DNA of 64,000 nucleotides from Opisthorchis felineus (lineage: Eukaryota > Platyhelminthes > Trematoda > Opisthorchiida > Opisthorchiidae), in the NCBI GenBank assembly GCA_004794785.1, contig SJOL01006490.1, forward strand, positions 948,847 to 1,012,846, in the 5' to 3' direction. The position numbers and the translations under genes are program-made. Below the pieces are notes generated by a model. It searched no databases, was not told the origin of the DNA, and saw only the letters and a list, made by a program, of their open reading frames with translations. Shown here one piece after another: positions 13,416 through 27,027 of this stretch (the stretch's first letter is position 1; each line of letters begins with the position of its first letter).

Positions 13416-14854
13416 TTAGTAGGTGTCCGCAGCTTCTTCGTCGTCCAAATCTTCGTCCATTGCAATTTCTTCGTAGTCTTTTTCCAGAGCAGCCAAGTCT
13501 TCTCGAGCCTCCACAAACTCTCCCTCTTCCATTCCTTCTCCAACATACCAGTGGACAAAGGCTCTTTTGGCAAACATTAAGTCGAACTTGTAATTCAGTC
13601 GATGCCAGGGTTCACGTATGGCCGTCAGGTTACTTAACATACATACGGCACGTTTGACCTGTGCTAAATCTCCTCCAGGTACTGCGGTCGGTGGTTGACT
13701 GTTAACACCCAACTTAAAGCCTGCTGGAGCCCAGTCGACGAACTGCACTGCTCCTTTGTTCTTGATAACAGAAATCGTATCAATGGCGTCTTTGGAAACC
13801 ACGTCGCCCCGGTACAGTAAACAGCATGCAATATACTTACCCGATCGCGGGTCACACTTAACCATCTGGCTAGATGGATCGAAACAGGCGTGTGTGATCT
13901 CGGAAACACTGAGTTGTTCATGACGTGCTTTGTCTGCAGAAATTATCGGTGCATAGGTAGCCAGAGGGAAGTGTATTCTTGGATAGGGTACCAGATTAGT
14001 TTGGAACTCGTTTAAGTCAACATTCAAAGACCCGCCAAAGCGCAGAGATGCAGTGACGGAACTCACCACTTGAGCAATTAAACGATTCAGGTTTATGTAC
14101 GAGGGGCTGGAAATATTCAGTTTGGATCTGCACTGGAATGAGACCAAGTAGATGAAACCAAACTCACTTGCATATATCGTAAATAGCTTCATTATCCACC
14201 ATAAAAGAACAATTTGAGTGTTCCAAGGTCGTGTGCGTCGTCAGAATCGAATTGTATGGCTCCACTACAGACGTCGATATGGTCGGCGCGGGATATACGG
14301 CAAATTCTAATTTTGATTTTTTTCCATACTCCGCGTTCAACTTTTCCATAAGAAGTGATGTGAATCCGGAGCCGGTCCCTCCACCAAATGAATGAAACAC
14401 AAAAAATCCTTGCAAACCATCACATTGATTGGTCATTTTTCTCACTCGATCCGTCACTGCATCAATGAATTCGCGTCCGATGGTGTACCGTCCTCTGGCA
14501 TAGTTGTTTGCGGCATCTTCTTTACCTGTAATCATTTGTTCGGGATGAAATAACTGACGGTAAGTGCCGGTTCGCACCTCATCGATTACAGTTGGTTCAA
14601 GATCGATGAAAACGGCCCTCGGCACCTGTTTTCCTGATCCTGACTGGCTGAAGAACGAATCATGATAGCCATCATGTGGTCCGACACCAGTTCCATCGGG
14701 CATTTGTCCATCAGGTAGAATTCCGTGTTCTAAACAGTACAACTCCCAGCAGGCATTGCCAATTTGAACGCCAGCTTGACCAACGTGTATGCTTATACAC
14801 TCGCGCTAAACGGAATCATCAGGTTCAAAGACAAAATCGTCACAGTCTTACCAT
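13416..14854 (-). CDS. TUBA: Alpha-tubulin, three coding exons, 450 aa
   Basis: This gene encodes alpha-tubulin, which pairs with beta-tubulin as the GTP-binding subunit of microtubules. Coding exons are 14852-14854 (ATG only), 14168-14805 and 13416-14127, totalling 1353 bases with the stop. Introns of 46 and 40 bp have GT-AG ends; the second splits a codon after its second base. Visible features are the N-terminal MREC motif, the GGGTGSG phosphate loop near residues 142-148, the catalytic Glu near 254 that drives GTP hydrolysis on beta-tubulin, and an acidic tail ending in Tyr, so it could be detyrosinated. Residue 40 is Thr rather than Lys, and the 37-50 loop ([12 protein letters not shown]) differs strongly from the usual sequence. 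Length matches the family. The frame is intact, so it is probably functional. A paralogue lies at 27028-28464 in the same orientation. The first exon is placed by the family's common intron directly after ATG. Confidence 0.96.
14128..14167 (-). other. Intron 2 of first alpha-tubulin gene, 40 bp
   Basis: The donor is GTGAGT. Two acceptors are possible, TTCCAG and TGCAG five bases further on. I chose the second because it keeps the frame and gives the expected length between IC and PSY. The intron splits codon 214 after its second base, as in the paralogue. Confidence 0.9.
14806..14851 (-). other. Intron 1 of first alpha-tubulin gene, 46 bp
   Basis: The donor GTAAGA directly follows the start codon and the acceptor TTTAG directly precedes the codon for Arg2. 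An intron right after ATG is common in animal alpha-tubulin genes, and the second tubulin gene in this window has one at the same place. Confidence 0.93.
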
Positions 14855-17800
14855 GATTACGATTGAATACGACAATGGTTCAGGCCAAGGTTTCTAAGTG
14901 AAAGAGCGTCGTTATCAGAGTTCTTTCTGACGTTGTGGCGGTACGAACAGGTACAAAACCCGATTGACAGGCTTACTGTTAAGCTCGAGTCTGGTAGTGT
15001 TGAGAGCTGAAAGACACAACCTACTGCTGCACAGGCGGATTGTCGCTACACACATGAAGATGTGCAAAATGTCACCTTGGTTCAAATGTGGTTGGTCAAC
15101 TGGTTCATGAGCAAATCTTGTAGATTGTACAGATGTTATACAACTCACACTGTACATTATAAAAACGTGCTCGTTTTATGCATTGGATAAAAAAAACAGT
15201 AACAAACGACAGCAACAAACTAGTTTCAAAGCTTGGAGATTGACATTTGGGAATGAGTCATCATCAGAAGATTGAACCGTTTAAGACGTAAATGTAGCTA
15301 AATGCACGATGCACTTGAGTTCGAGCCTGACAGTGTGTTTGTATTGCCCGTTTTTACGAAATATAAGAAGGAAGAACAAGATCTGAAAGCAAAGCCCGCA
15401 GATCTGAGGTTAATTATAACTTTGTTGAAGTTGGATCCAATAGTTTTTTGCCGTTAAATTGAAGTATCAAGAAGCGCGACTTTGATAGAAAATTTAAACC
15501 AGCTAAAATATCCGGAGATAAGTCTAATTCTTCCGTAGATGTGACTTTTTACCGAGCTTGTATTTAGTAAATAAACCGACTTACTTTAAGCCATGCGATC
15601 AGTTTAGTTCTTATTCGTTATGTGCGCTAGCGTGGTTAACGATCGCATTGTAATGCGGTAGGAGGTGAAGCCTGGGACCTACTTGGTGAGTACGTCTCAG
15701 GGCAAACTGCGTAGCGGACTAATTTTCGGTAATAACCACACACTGCTTCAATAATTAACATCTGTAAACACAGTTTTCATTGGCTCTTTACTTATGGGAT
15801 CCTTCAAAACAATCGTGAAAGCTTGGAAATTGATAGTCAACTTTCCCGACAAAATCTGTCACACAAACTAAGCCAACTGGTCACATTGTGGATACAACCA
15901 CATTATTGATCGGGTGGCTACAATGTTACTGCACTCTTCAATGTAATGCGTCAGAAAAATGCCGACAGAGGCACTCAGTGGTTGCTAATCAGGTGGCTGT
16001 TGGTCCGTTTGTCGAGCATGACAGTTAGCTTGCGAATGTTTTGTCAGCAATGGCAGAGGCGTTATCAGTCCACAGCTGAGCTACCAGTATTTAGACGGAT
16101 TGCCAAGAGCTATTTAAGTTGGAGCCCAGGGGCAGTGGGACGTTTGCCAGTGATCCTGTAATTCAGCCATAATGTGACAATGAGTTTATTTTGATGAAAA
16201 TGTCGGATCAGGATATATTTTTGGAGACTTCCTTACTGCTTTGTATTGATGGCAGTTCAGAGTGACCAAAAGTTGAGTTTCCACAACCAAAATTGCTTTT
16301 GTGTACTATAGGATTCATAACAAATATCAGGGAAAAACATTTGCCAAGTAATGTGTGTTTGGGCCTCCGACCCCTGATTGTGTTAATGCAAAGCATGATG
16401 TTAAATTTTAAATGTGCTGGCGCCTGTGTGAAAAGACATTTTTTAGGGAAGTGCGAACAAATATTTATAGCACTTCGTTAAATAAAATCCAAATTGCTTA
16501 ATAATGACCCCTAACAGGAACATACCAGATGTATGTTAAGTGGAGTTGGGATATTTGTAACCCAGGTATACTCATATATAGTCGATAGGTCCGCTCAGCG
16601 TTATAGATACTGTCTGTTCCGTAGGAAGTGATGCCAAGTGAGAGTGCCAGGAATTGAGTTCGACCTGAGAACAAGGTCCCTTAAAAATGGAAATAAGAAA
16701 TAGATCCTCCACTGTAATATGTAAGTTGCAAGTAAACTGCAGTTTTCCTCAGTTTGCGCGGTAGCATTTTACTTGTTTCGTTAAACTGGTTAGACCATTT
16801 TCAATAAAATGAAAACCAGATTGCTCTCTACGCCTAAAAAGAAAAGTGCCCGAGCCTCACATCCTTTTTATGTTGGTCGATTAATTTCAGACTGATATTT
16901 CTGCATGACGTTTTAATGCTCCATTGCATATTACGACAGGTTAGCAGTTGAGATGCTGAGGATATCCGCCTCTCATATGGCTTGTCGCGCCTCGTAAGGC
17001 AGAATTCGATTTGGCAATACTCTGTGCTTTAGGATGGCCTGCTAACGATTATGACATTGCTTATACAAAAGGAAGACCACTAAAGAACAGGAACCCAAAC
17101 GCACGCTGAGTCAAATGCTGATTATGCCACTTGTACTAGCTATGGGTGGAGCTCTGTGTAGACTGGGTCTAGCCTCTTTTTGGAATCATGCATATTAAAC
17201 CAGCAGTTAGTTACTGAATTTGGTCGCCAATGCATTCACTAGTTGATTACATATGTCATCCTTCTTGTTCATTCCAGCCGACGTAGATCATGGTCTCAAT
17301 GGACATTTAAGCGCTGGTGGACCTTACTTGTTTTGCTAGGCTGAAACTTTCCAAGCCACTAAAAGGCCCTTTTAGGCCAGATGTCGTTCATGGTAATGCA
17401 GAAATACAATCGATGTGGGGCTTACCGTTTCAGAATATTCTTGGACCAACTATCTCAAACTATGTTGGAAAACCGGAAGGAATATTGGCAGCAGTTAAAC
17501 CAAGCTAATTCGACTGGGGTTGAATAGTGCCACTTAAGGCAGATATGTGGCCGAAACCATACTTAGCAGTAACTCTGAGCCTATAGCTAGATACAAGTGT
17601 TTGCGCCCGTAGTGCACAACGTTGCGTCACAAATATAAGCCATTCAGGCAAAACAATCTTGTCTTAATTCGCTTTAAATGACTTCCGTTTAGACAATCAT
17701 CCTGTTATTACAGTACGATTGTTCCTATTTATCAAAACAACATGGCCTTGGCTTCCTTTTTACCAGATGCAATCAGCAGGGTACATCAATAATCGCGCCA

Positions 17801-20800
17801 AGAGTCGAAATCCGGGCATCTGACATGTGATGCCAGTTTGTTACCGCTGTTTCATCAACACACACTGAACGCATCCAAATTATTGCGTCTGAGCAAGCAA
17901 ATTTGCTTGCACAATGTTTGAATGATGTGATTAATTTTCCCAGTGTATGTCGATTCAGGACCGCGTTTGATAATCTACAGTCCGAGTATATCGAAAGAGA
18001 AAAGAAGAGGCGAGTATCGCAAATGGACGCACACGAATTTGCGGCAGGGATGAGCGACAACTATGAGCGACAACCGCGTTGACTTTGCTCTATGCTAACA
18101 GAAGAGCGCTGAGGTTAAGATTACTGAGTGGTAAGAACCGCAAATACGGGAGCGAATTGTTCCATAGATTCAAACAGACGGGATAAAAGGTTGTGGAGTG
18201 TTCTCATCTGAGGAGAGGACATCGCCTTACGAAGTACCAACCATAGAAACAGGAATCTACCATCTACTGTATCGTAAATTCCATGAGGGTTTATACCAAT
18301 TGAGACAGAGGAAGAATAGATGGCTCCGTCCGGTTTGTTTTTGATACCGAAAACACGTGTACAATAAGCAGTGCGGCGAAAGAACTGGAGCAGAAACATC
18401 GGCAAATAGCGCAGGTTTTATGAAGCTCGATGATGGGAGTTCTGCGAGATAGGGGTTTCGTCGGGTGGTTTATAGGATGACTTTGTGGACCATAGACTAT
18501 AATCTCGTTTGTCTTCCTAAAAATAAACACTGCAATAAATTGCAGAGTCAGAGAAGATTCATCCAAGCCTTTCACCCCAACAAGGTGAGATAATCCTCTT
18601 GAAGATAACAGTCAAAATTATTCAATACTATAGGATCCCGAGGAGAAGGCTTCCTCGTGGAATAGGTTAGCCTATGGACGTATATGAATGGGAAACATGG
18701 CAAGTCTTTGGATTGCCTGACAGGGAACAATGGAACTTTAGAGAGGGAGGAAGAGCCAAGTTTTTGCGGTGTAACTACCTGTTTGAAAAAAGTTGCGCCG
18801 TAGCATCTGCATCCGCTCCGAAACTGTGCAACGTCAGGCCATCTACGTTTCTTCACAGGGGTTCTACTTGCTCAAAACACACAGACCCATCTTGGATGGT
18901 GCTATACATGCAGTTCTGCAATGGGAAACCCAGGTACAGAAGATGACATGAGACCTTCACAGAAAGAAAACTAAAAGCCTCAAAATTACCACAGACTGTG
19001 TCAGCATAACCAACGCGCTGTATCAGGCGACAGGGAAAAATTGACTGGTGTCGGTTAGCAGGTCAAAGAAGCACGTGTCTTGAAATCACGTATTTCGGGA
19101 GCGTTGTTGATAGTACTGACTTACTTACCTACCTAACCGCACAGTTAAAAGCCTAGGGTTTCCCAGGAAACGCCATGAATAGGGAGCAGACACCCAACTT
19201 ACCTCGCTGTGGATGGTTGTAGAAAAACCAGGTCCGTATGTAACTCGCAACTTCAATAAATAGGTGCCCTAATTTCGTTTGTGTCTCCACAGTGACGTCT
19301 GCATCGTTAGCCACCCATCATTGGGAAAGTAGCTGGACTAAAGTCAGGCATTATCCATCCGTTTTATTTCACGTCAAACTGACGCAATTGCAACTATGAA
19401 GCAAGTCTTTTTGAACCGTTCTGGCGTCTTTCTACCCTTTGCCAGATGTATAGCAATGTGTACCTATTCATGCATAAATCTGAAACATATCGAGTTCAAT
19501 CTGATTCGTATTTAATTTACTTTTCACCTACATGCAAACTACGACCGACAAAAGATATCGGCTTTTGTGTGAGCTTCTCAGCGTACACACAAATCAATAA
19601 ACCCAGCGTGATGAATGGGTGCGGTTAGAACTTAGCACAGATGATGACAGCCGCAATGTGCATCCTTGAAGACACGCTGTGATTCCAGAGACTACATAGA
19701 ACTAGTTTCCAGAAAGTTGTTTGATATGTGGATCGATTGCGCAGAACTACTTACATGTGTTTTGGAATCTTTCTTGGTGAAACAAGTAGCAGTTTATTGA
19801 TTTGTGCCACGAAGATGGGTGAAAAAGTCCTGTGCTGAAACCAGTGGGTTTAAACATTCCGGAATGCTGACAGGGCTAAGCAGGGTTGATTACGTAGACA
19901 AGGTGGCAACCAAAAGATGCTTGATTTTGTTGCGGTGTTATATTGCTTCACGAATAAAATGAGATCCGGTGATATTTAGTTTCTTCCTCTTGGTGGCATA
20001 GATGACCATTAGAGAGAAAAATCCCTACGCGGGAGATCATTTCACTAGAAATCATTTTATCTCGTCAGTTAAATAATACGATTACGACACACTTGATTTC
20101 CGTTGGGTAAGTCTAAGCAACTTGATACATATGGTTAATCGTTCTTCTATGACAATAGCCTCTGGGCTGCAATGTATCGGTCTTGTCAGTGCCTACTGAG
20201 AGAAGAGAACATACGTATATATGTTAGTCTGGTCAGGTTACGCCAACCCAAGCCTGCTAAACAGTGCTTTGCATGGAGAACACCGGCTACTTAATCTGGG
20301 CTGGTTTAGCGAAACTGAGTGAAGGAGAATTAAATGCTTCTTATGAGCTATTTAAATGGCATTTCTGATTGAAATTACTGAAGTTCTGAAATTGTCCAAT
20401 TTGACGAGCTTCACTCATCCACAAATGCTGTCCCAGCCAAGTGATTGTTAATGAGTCCTAAAAAGGTGGAATAACGGACAGCGGTTGCGGTACTGTGATT
20501 CCCAGTGGCATGAATCTGGTGAATGATATAGATAAAAGTAGAAAAGTAGGAAGAGTAGTTTTCTTCATAGCAATGTGTTTTTATGCCTCGGTGTTTCATT
20601 CAAGGGTAGTTTTTAACAAGAAAAAACAAAGAACTCAACGTTGAAAATTATATCGGGCAGATTCAAAGCACATTTCTGGAAGCAAACCCTTCAACAGATT
20701 CTATTACCGTATAGAAGCTTGCTCGTGCTAATGGTAATACGTTGTCATTTAGGTTGCACTAAGCAAACCTCCTTACAGTGATCAATCCTTTACAAAAGTC

Positions 20801-23160
20801 ACTGATCTATAACAGAACATTGCGGCTTCATGTTGAGGGAACTAAGCCATGCTGCCTTAAAGAAGCCGGAACACCCTACTGGTTAATAAAGCGTGTTTCT
20901 GTTTTTGCCAAGCATGTTTATTGAAAGAAACTTATAAGAAAACTCAGTCTGACTAACGGTTTCAACTTTAGGGAAGACTGAAATCTTCGTCTGTGAGTTG
21001 AGTTAGGATATAGGGTTTATGACAAAACTAGATAAAAGCGGCCACATTGGCCACTTTGTGATTACCTCATCGAGCCCTTTTGTTAGCTGCCTCAAACCAA
21101 ATGTAAGATTGTCAGTGTATGCACCCAAAACCTTTTGGTGAAGCCATTTCATTGGCCGCTGCATCGTTCATTTATGCTCACTGGTATATTTGTGTTGGCC
21201 CTGACAATACAGATACACGGCCTAGCAATTCAGACTGTACTTTCGGCGATATCGAAAGGAAAAACCAAATCCCGAAATCATTACGTTATAAAAAAACAAG
21301 GTAACGGTGGTTGTCGGCTGTAATTTGACTGCACTCTTTGCTTCACCATGTACTGAACTGCAGTGGTTTGCTTCCCTATTCGGTTGGATTGTATTGATGA
21401 ACTCACTATACTCCAAATCATATTGGTCAAGCCAATAAAAGACAGCTGACACTTCAGAAAGATCGTCTGCACTATCATTCATGAAATTCTTGTAAAATCA
21501 TCCTCACTACCGATAACCTGGACTCTTCGCGTGGGACTAACAATGGAAATTTCGGAAATTAACTTCTAGTTCATAATTCAGTGTGGACCTCAGAAACGGG
21601 CACTTGTAACAAACAAATAACTGTTTACAGTGCAAAACGATATGTCTGGTCAGGGATAATGGCGTTGCCTTGTATAGTTCTTCCTCTTGAAAGATCATTT
21701 GCAGAACATACTCGGTTTACAAGATCAGTGAAGCATTTTTCAGCATTTTTTCGGTCTTGGGCAATTAACCAGTCAAGAGAAGTGGATCGGCTGACTCCAG
21801 AGTTACGCAAATCACTGGAATTCCGATCTTTACGAATAAGTATGCAACCCGTAGTGTAACAGCAGCGGGGCTAAACTTGGCGATTGATATGCCATTCTCG
21901 TGAATGGAATTCGGGGCGAGCCCATTATTTACGTGTTCATTGGAAACCTTGGTAAAGTCATTCTATTCTTTCCATTCAGTGTGCTGTTTTCATCCTCTGC
22001 TCTTCTGAGTCAGAACCTATCGAGAATAGTGCTCTGCTCGTACATTACACAATAGTGTAACTTTCGAAATGACTACTTGTTTGCGAAGTAGTAGTAGGAT
22101 GTCTGAAACAGTTCCTTAGATAAACGGCACTACTAGACGCGACCAGATTGCAGGATTATTGACGTTCTATTTCCGAACTGCTAAATGGTGATATGAGAAT
22201 TCCAGTAGATCAAATGTTTGAATGGGCAATATGCACACTTAAAAAGTTTTGGTCACTTGTGTGGGGTACAGTAGCTCAGAGTACTTGTCTACTGATTGGC
22301 GTTTTTTGTGGTAAAGGCCTGTCACAAATGAAATCGTGTCTATGAAAAGCTTCAGTGAATCATCAATGCACTCAAAGTGGCCCATTGCAGCCTTGAGTCC
22401 CTAAATGATTTTCACCAGTATCTTGGACCGATATTCAACGGCCAACACCCAATACCAGTAAAACTGTGTTTAAAGCTTCTAAAGGTCAGTAGAGCAAATA
22501 ATTGTGAACAGTCGCAGACCGGACCCATACAGCTGACTCAAGGATCCACAGGTGTACAGGGAAGGACCGGCGGAAATAGCGGGCAAACGTCTTGTTGAAA
22601 GCAAAATATCTCACAGCACCGGAATTGTACAGTTCGTTCTCGACCGCTTGTTCCCAGTTAGTGGATTTGGTAAACGTTTTGAAGCGGCTAAAATATGGTC
22701 GTATTTTATCACACCGACAGATGCAGTAATTTATTGCTCACTAAGATCACTTCACCAAGTAGATTACAGGAGATAACTACTTGTGAATTTAGCTGAGGTT
22801 TTTAAATAGTGATTATGCATAACAAAGCCATTAAAATTCAGCCAAATTATCATTTGTTTCACCAAAAGCGTGACATGATGAGGAGTTCTTAGCTAGAAAT
22901 GCTCACATCCTGACAAAAATACACTGTGTAAAAAATTAGTTCCATGATTTTCAAGGCTATACGCACAATGGCATATATCCACACTACAATATGTTTTTTT
23001 CGTGATGCGCAAACCCTAAAAGCAGATCTTAAAAGAACACGTGTATTGGCTTTCTGTCAGGTTGCGTGAGTATGAAATAATGGTCCCAAAGCAGAGTTAT
23101 TAGTTATGGAACAAATGATATTTTCAGTCCGTCAGCCATTAGCCAGCATCAAGATCTTGG
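14855..23160. other. Large intergenic interval, no gene recognised
   Basis: The 5' region of the first tubulin gene begins here. A TATA-like TTTATAA on the minus strand sits about 300 bp upstream of the ATG (near 15150), too uncertain to call a promoter. A weak family E match lies at about 15975-16075. Open frames of 60-95 codons at 18.1-18.9 and 21.1-21.9 kb overlap each other on both strands and resemble nothing I know. Confidence 0.45.
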
Positions 23161-23164
23161 GGCA

Positions 23165-23340
23165 GCTTAGTGGTTATGGCACGAGCCCACTGACTGCAAG
23201 ATCCGTATTTCGAACTCAACCTCTGCGTCTCGATTCTCCTATCTAAGCGTGAGCAACCTGGCAGTATCTCAGTTCTCCTACTTAGTTCGGGTGGTACGGC
23301 AGCTAGGCGCCGAGAGAGTGCTACAGCTGATCGACCATTA
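23165..23340 (+). repeat. tRNA-derived SINE, family C, second copy
   Basis: An A-box-like GCTTAGTGGTTATGG lies at about 23165-23179 and a B-box-like TTTCGAACTC at about 23208-23217. The body shares ACCTGGCAGTATCTC and GTGCTACAG with the copy at 11425-11625. The spacing of the two boxes and the shared 3' body fit a tRNA-derived SINE. The TATTTCTATTATTATG sequence after it may be the AT-rich tail. Confidence 0.62.
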
Positions 23341-26300
23341 TTTCTATTATTATGTCTCGCAAATTAAAACCAACTTAAAATCCTCTCTAACCAAGATTCA
23401 TTAAGTGAAAGTGAAGAAAGTGGTTACCTGTTGTAACAGTTGGCAGTTTATTTGGGTACCGCTAGGCCCGTGAGCCTGCCGACGAGCTTACATGCAGTGT
23501 TCTTCATTTTCTACCGTCCTCTGTTCCCTCAAACTTTTATGATATCTACAAACTCTCACTTTGCAAATTTAATTGTCATTCCGGTGGTTCATTGTTTAAG
23601 GGAAAACTGTTTCTGGCTACCGTCACGGCTGATGCAAGACTAACAAGCAGAGGGGTAATCGGCACGCTGAAGTGAAGGAACAGAAGAACAAGAGCGTCCG
23701 GTGCCCAGATATCCGCACTTTTGCTACTCCATCAAGTTTAATTGTTAATTTATTTGGGAGATTCTTGTACAATTGTTATGGAATCTAGGACCTAAACTCA
23801 CGGAGTGAAGTCCAAGGGTACAGGCCTCTTAGTTTTGAATCACTTATGTTAAAAAGTGTTTTTCCTTACATTTATAGTGAATGTTGCTCCACCATGGGAT
23901 TAGTTCTTGCACATCTTGTTGCTCAAGATACACCAAGTTAAGGCCTGTCAGGAGCTTGTTCGGTGAAACTACACCTGTACTTTAAACTTCACCTTTCTGG
24001 TAACCAACCTCTGACACAGTAGTACTGGATGAGTGCAAGCCACTCGCTAATCATTGTCTTTAGTAATGCATCAATATATATAGACTGTACGCGTTTACTG
24101 GTGGTTGATCAGGTGGCCGTTGGTCTGTTCGCAAAACTTCGCAAATAGCTAGCAAGCGCTTCGTTTCCAGTCGAAGAGATATCTAAATGTGCATCTGAGT
24201 GGGCACTTCATTCTTATCTACTTGAGGTTGTGTAGTTTCCGAAGAGTAATACCATATTTTCATATGAATGGGCAATTAGTATGTATTTTTTTGTAATCGC
24301 CCTGGCCCACTCGCAGTTTGTGTTGCGCTGTGGTTTGTATTTGCCGTATTCGACTAACTTGTTGAATAGCTTCCTTCCAAAGATTTGAGGTCCACGTTCC
24401 AAATCGCCCCCTCCCGATTTTTGTTACGTTGTTGCCTGTCTTTTTTAAAGTTGCTTGGTCGTTACTGCAGTTTATATTTTTAGTATTTATATTTTTGGTT
24501 TGATCGATCCGTCCTGAATTTGCCATGCTCTCAGGTGAACATAGCAGCCAGGCGACTCCAAGAGAGGCTGAAAACAACGCAAAACAAATAGGGAACAAAC
24601 TATTTGGAACGAGGACCTAAAGCCTTCGAAGGGAAGCCCTTAAACAAATCAATCGAATGCCGCGAATATAGACCACAACGCAGCACAAACAGTAAAAGGA
24701 CCAATAAGTTTACAAGAAAGGGGTATACCAATAAGCCAATCCCCTTAAAGGATATCAGATGCTCTTTGAAAAGTATATAACCGCAAGCAGTTGCACGATG
24801 ATAAGTATTCCCGATTACAAGCTAATTACTAAACTCGGCGAATGACTCATCAGCCATTTACTCAAGCACCGCCGACCTTTTTTCGCTATCAATTGTGATA
24901 CTTCGGGTCACAAACGCGGTCATTGTGAGTTTCATTCAAATGTCACATCTCTTAACTGCTATACAAAAAGCCGCTTCCAAAAGAAAGAAAGCCTGACCAA
25001 AAGAATAGGAAAATTAGACTAAGTTAAACACGTCGTACATAACGGGTGAAAACAAATTTAACTTTACGCGAGATACTTGTGGGGACTTATGATATAAACG
25101 CTTCTCAGTGGGCGAACCACGTTTACCCCTTTTACATTTTTCGCAGTTATCTCGTGGTCAAAAATAGCCCGTTATACAATCGCCTGCCGATACAGCATAA
25201 AAAAGAACGCTTAAACCCATCCCATTCTCGGGTAACTGCAGTCCAGTTGTGTCAAAAAGTTGAAAATATTGTCCCATTGGGCAAATCTTAACAGAATAAA
25301 TCTGTATAGAATTTACGGCTCACAACATTGACGCAGCAGGGCTGGCTACTGATGGAAATGAATTGACTTAAACGAGAGAAAAATAGAGATTCAACATTTC
25401 ACAAATTCCCGCCTGGGGTAACAACATTAATTGTTATCGAGCCGAAAAACAAGAGGCGCGTCACTTTTAGGCTTCAGCACACAAAAGTTGACTTTACATA
25501 GACGAATTTGCAGCGTTCTAATCCAAAGACCTTCATTCAGGAAACCGAATTTGGAATCAATATACCCGGTAGAACATACCTCGAAGATGATTTGCCCATT
25601 TCATTATCTTTCAGCATGTATGGTTTCATTCCCTAGTGAAACAGTTCATCCACTCAAAATGAGCTACCGGTCACTTTGTTATCTGTATATAAACATGTGC
25701 ACCCTCCTCGAGGACAACACTTTGGGAAATTTTCCCCGACAGCAGTGTGTGTTCTTGGACGGGAACATAAAAGCGAATAATCGCCCGTAGCTTTTGTGTT
25801 TGTTTAAGTAAGCTTCAGTTGTTCTTGGATGTTTTCGACACCTTCGTACATTTTTCTGAGAAAAAGAAGGAACCTCAACCCTATATGATCTTTTTGGTAG
25901 ATTCTGGGTCACCTTGCCATCCAGATATAATACTGAGCCACTCATAAGGTTGCTGAAAATTCTTCTAATTCTAATTCTAATGTCCGGTAGTTCAATGCTA
26001 ATCAATACTGACGTATCGTGTTTGCTCTTAGCCACTCAAATCAGCACCAGACGCCCCTTATTGCCACAAGTAAGCTTTTAAACAGAACTTGCCATTCCAC
26101 TCACGTAGGAGGAGGGAGTATTTTCTATCGACGGACTAAGTCGGAGATCACGGATGACATTCCCTTGAATAGTGAAATTCCTTCAATGCGTAAGGATAAA
26201 CTGAACCTTGAATGGCGGAATGTTGTTGCAGCAGCGATTGTTGATTGCGCAAGACTGAACAGAGGGGACTGCAAATCTTAAGATGAAAAACATGCCTGTG

Positions 26301-27027
26301 TAGAAGGCGCTAGGGATATATCTCACATCCATTCAAGGGCAAACTCTATTAATTACTTCCGATTATTTTGATGAATTTACTCCACAAAACGGTAGCTAAC
26401 TGCTCACAGACTTTCCAGGAAGTTCGCGGATCTTTAGTATGAGCGATAAGCTAAAGTTTTGGTGAGAGTGTGGTAGCCCCCGGCTAATTCTTGGACTCTT
26501 CTTCTTCCGCGAAGGGCAAACATTTGCTGTGAAAAAAGAAATTAAAAACAGGCCTTACCTCCCGCTTTACTTTATATATCTGTTCAAACGTTGTCTTCCA
26601 CTTTCATATGTTTACCTATGTAATAATATATGAGTACCTTAATATTTAGATGTATTGTGGCTGGTTTATATTTCTCGTTTTACATAATTTTTATACTTCT
26701 TATATGTGAAAGTTATTTTCCATACTTTCGTCAACAATGCCACGAATTCGAAGCATCCTACAGATCTCTAAGTTGTTTCTTTGAATTCGGAGGACAATTG
26801 GACAACGGTTTGCCTGTCACTGCAATCAAGGCTTCTAATTCTTATTCTTATTCTCAGGTAGGTTGTGAGATTTAACTAGAATTTCAGCTCGCAAAGAAAT
26901 TTCATCTGTTTTCACGCAAAAACTTGAATTTTAAATAAAAAGGCGTTCTGGCCGCACAGATAGAACACAGTACTCACAATTCCATTATTTTTGCTTGAAC
27001 TACAAAGCGACTGTGTTGGTACATGTT
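23341..27027. other. Intergenic interval upstream of the tubulin 2 stop
   Basis: No gene recognised. It contains a weak family E match at about 24100-24180, a family A fragment at 25935-25964 and short TTCTAA repeats. The 3' untranslated region of the second tubulin gene lies just left of 27028; I see no canonical AATAAA on the minus strand there. The open frames 25431-25790 and 25679-26035 overlap on opposite strands and are not supported. Confidence 0.45.
25935..25982 (+). repeat. Family A fragment followed by TTCTAA repeats
   Basis: ACTCATAAGGTTGCTGAAAATTCTTC here is identical over about 26 bases to the start of the family A copy at 44943. After it the sequence breaks into about three TTCTAA units (25963-25982). 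This looks like a truncated insertion whose end became a short tandem repeat. Confidence 0.65.

Noticed and set aside
21625..21810. Minus-strand frame ending RFAL, possible terminal exon
   Set aside because: No convincing acceptor upstream, and the plus strand is also open across it.
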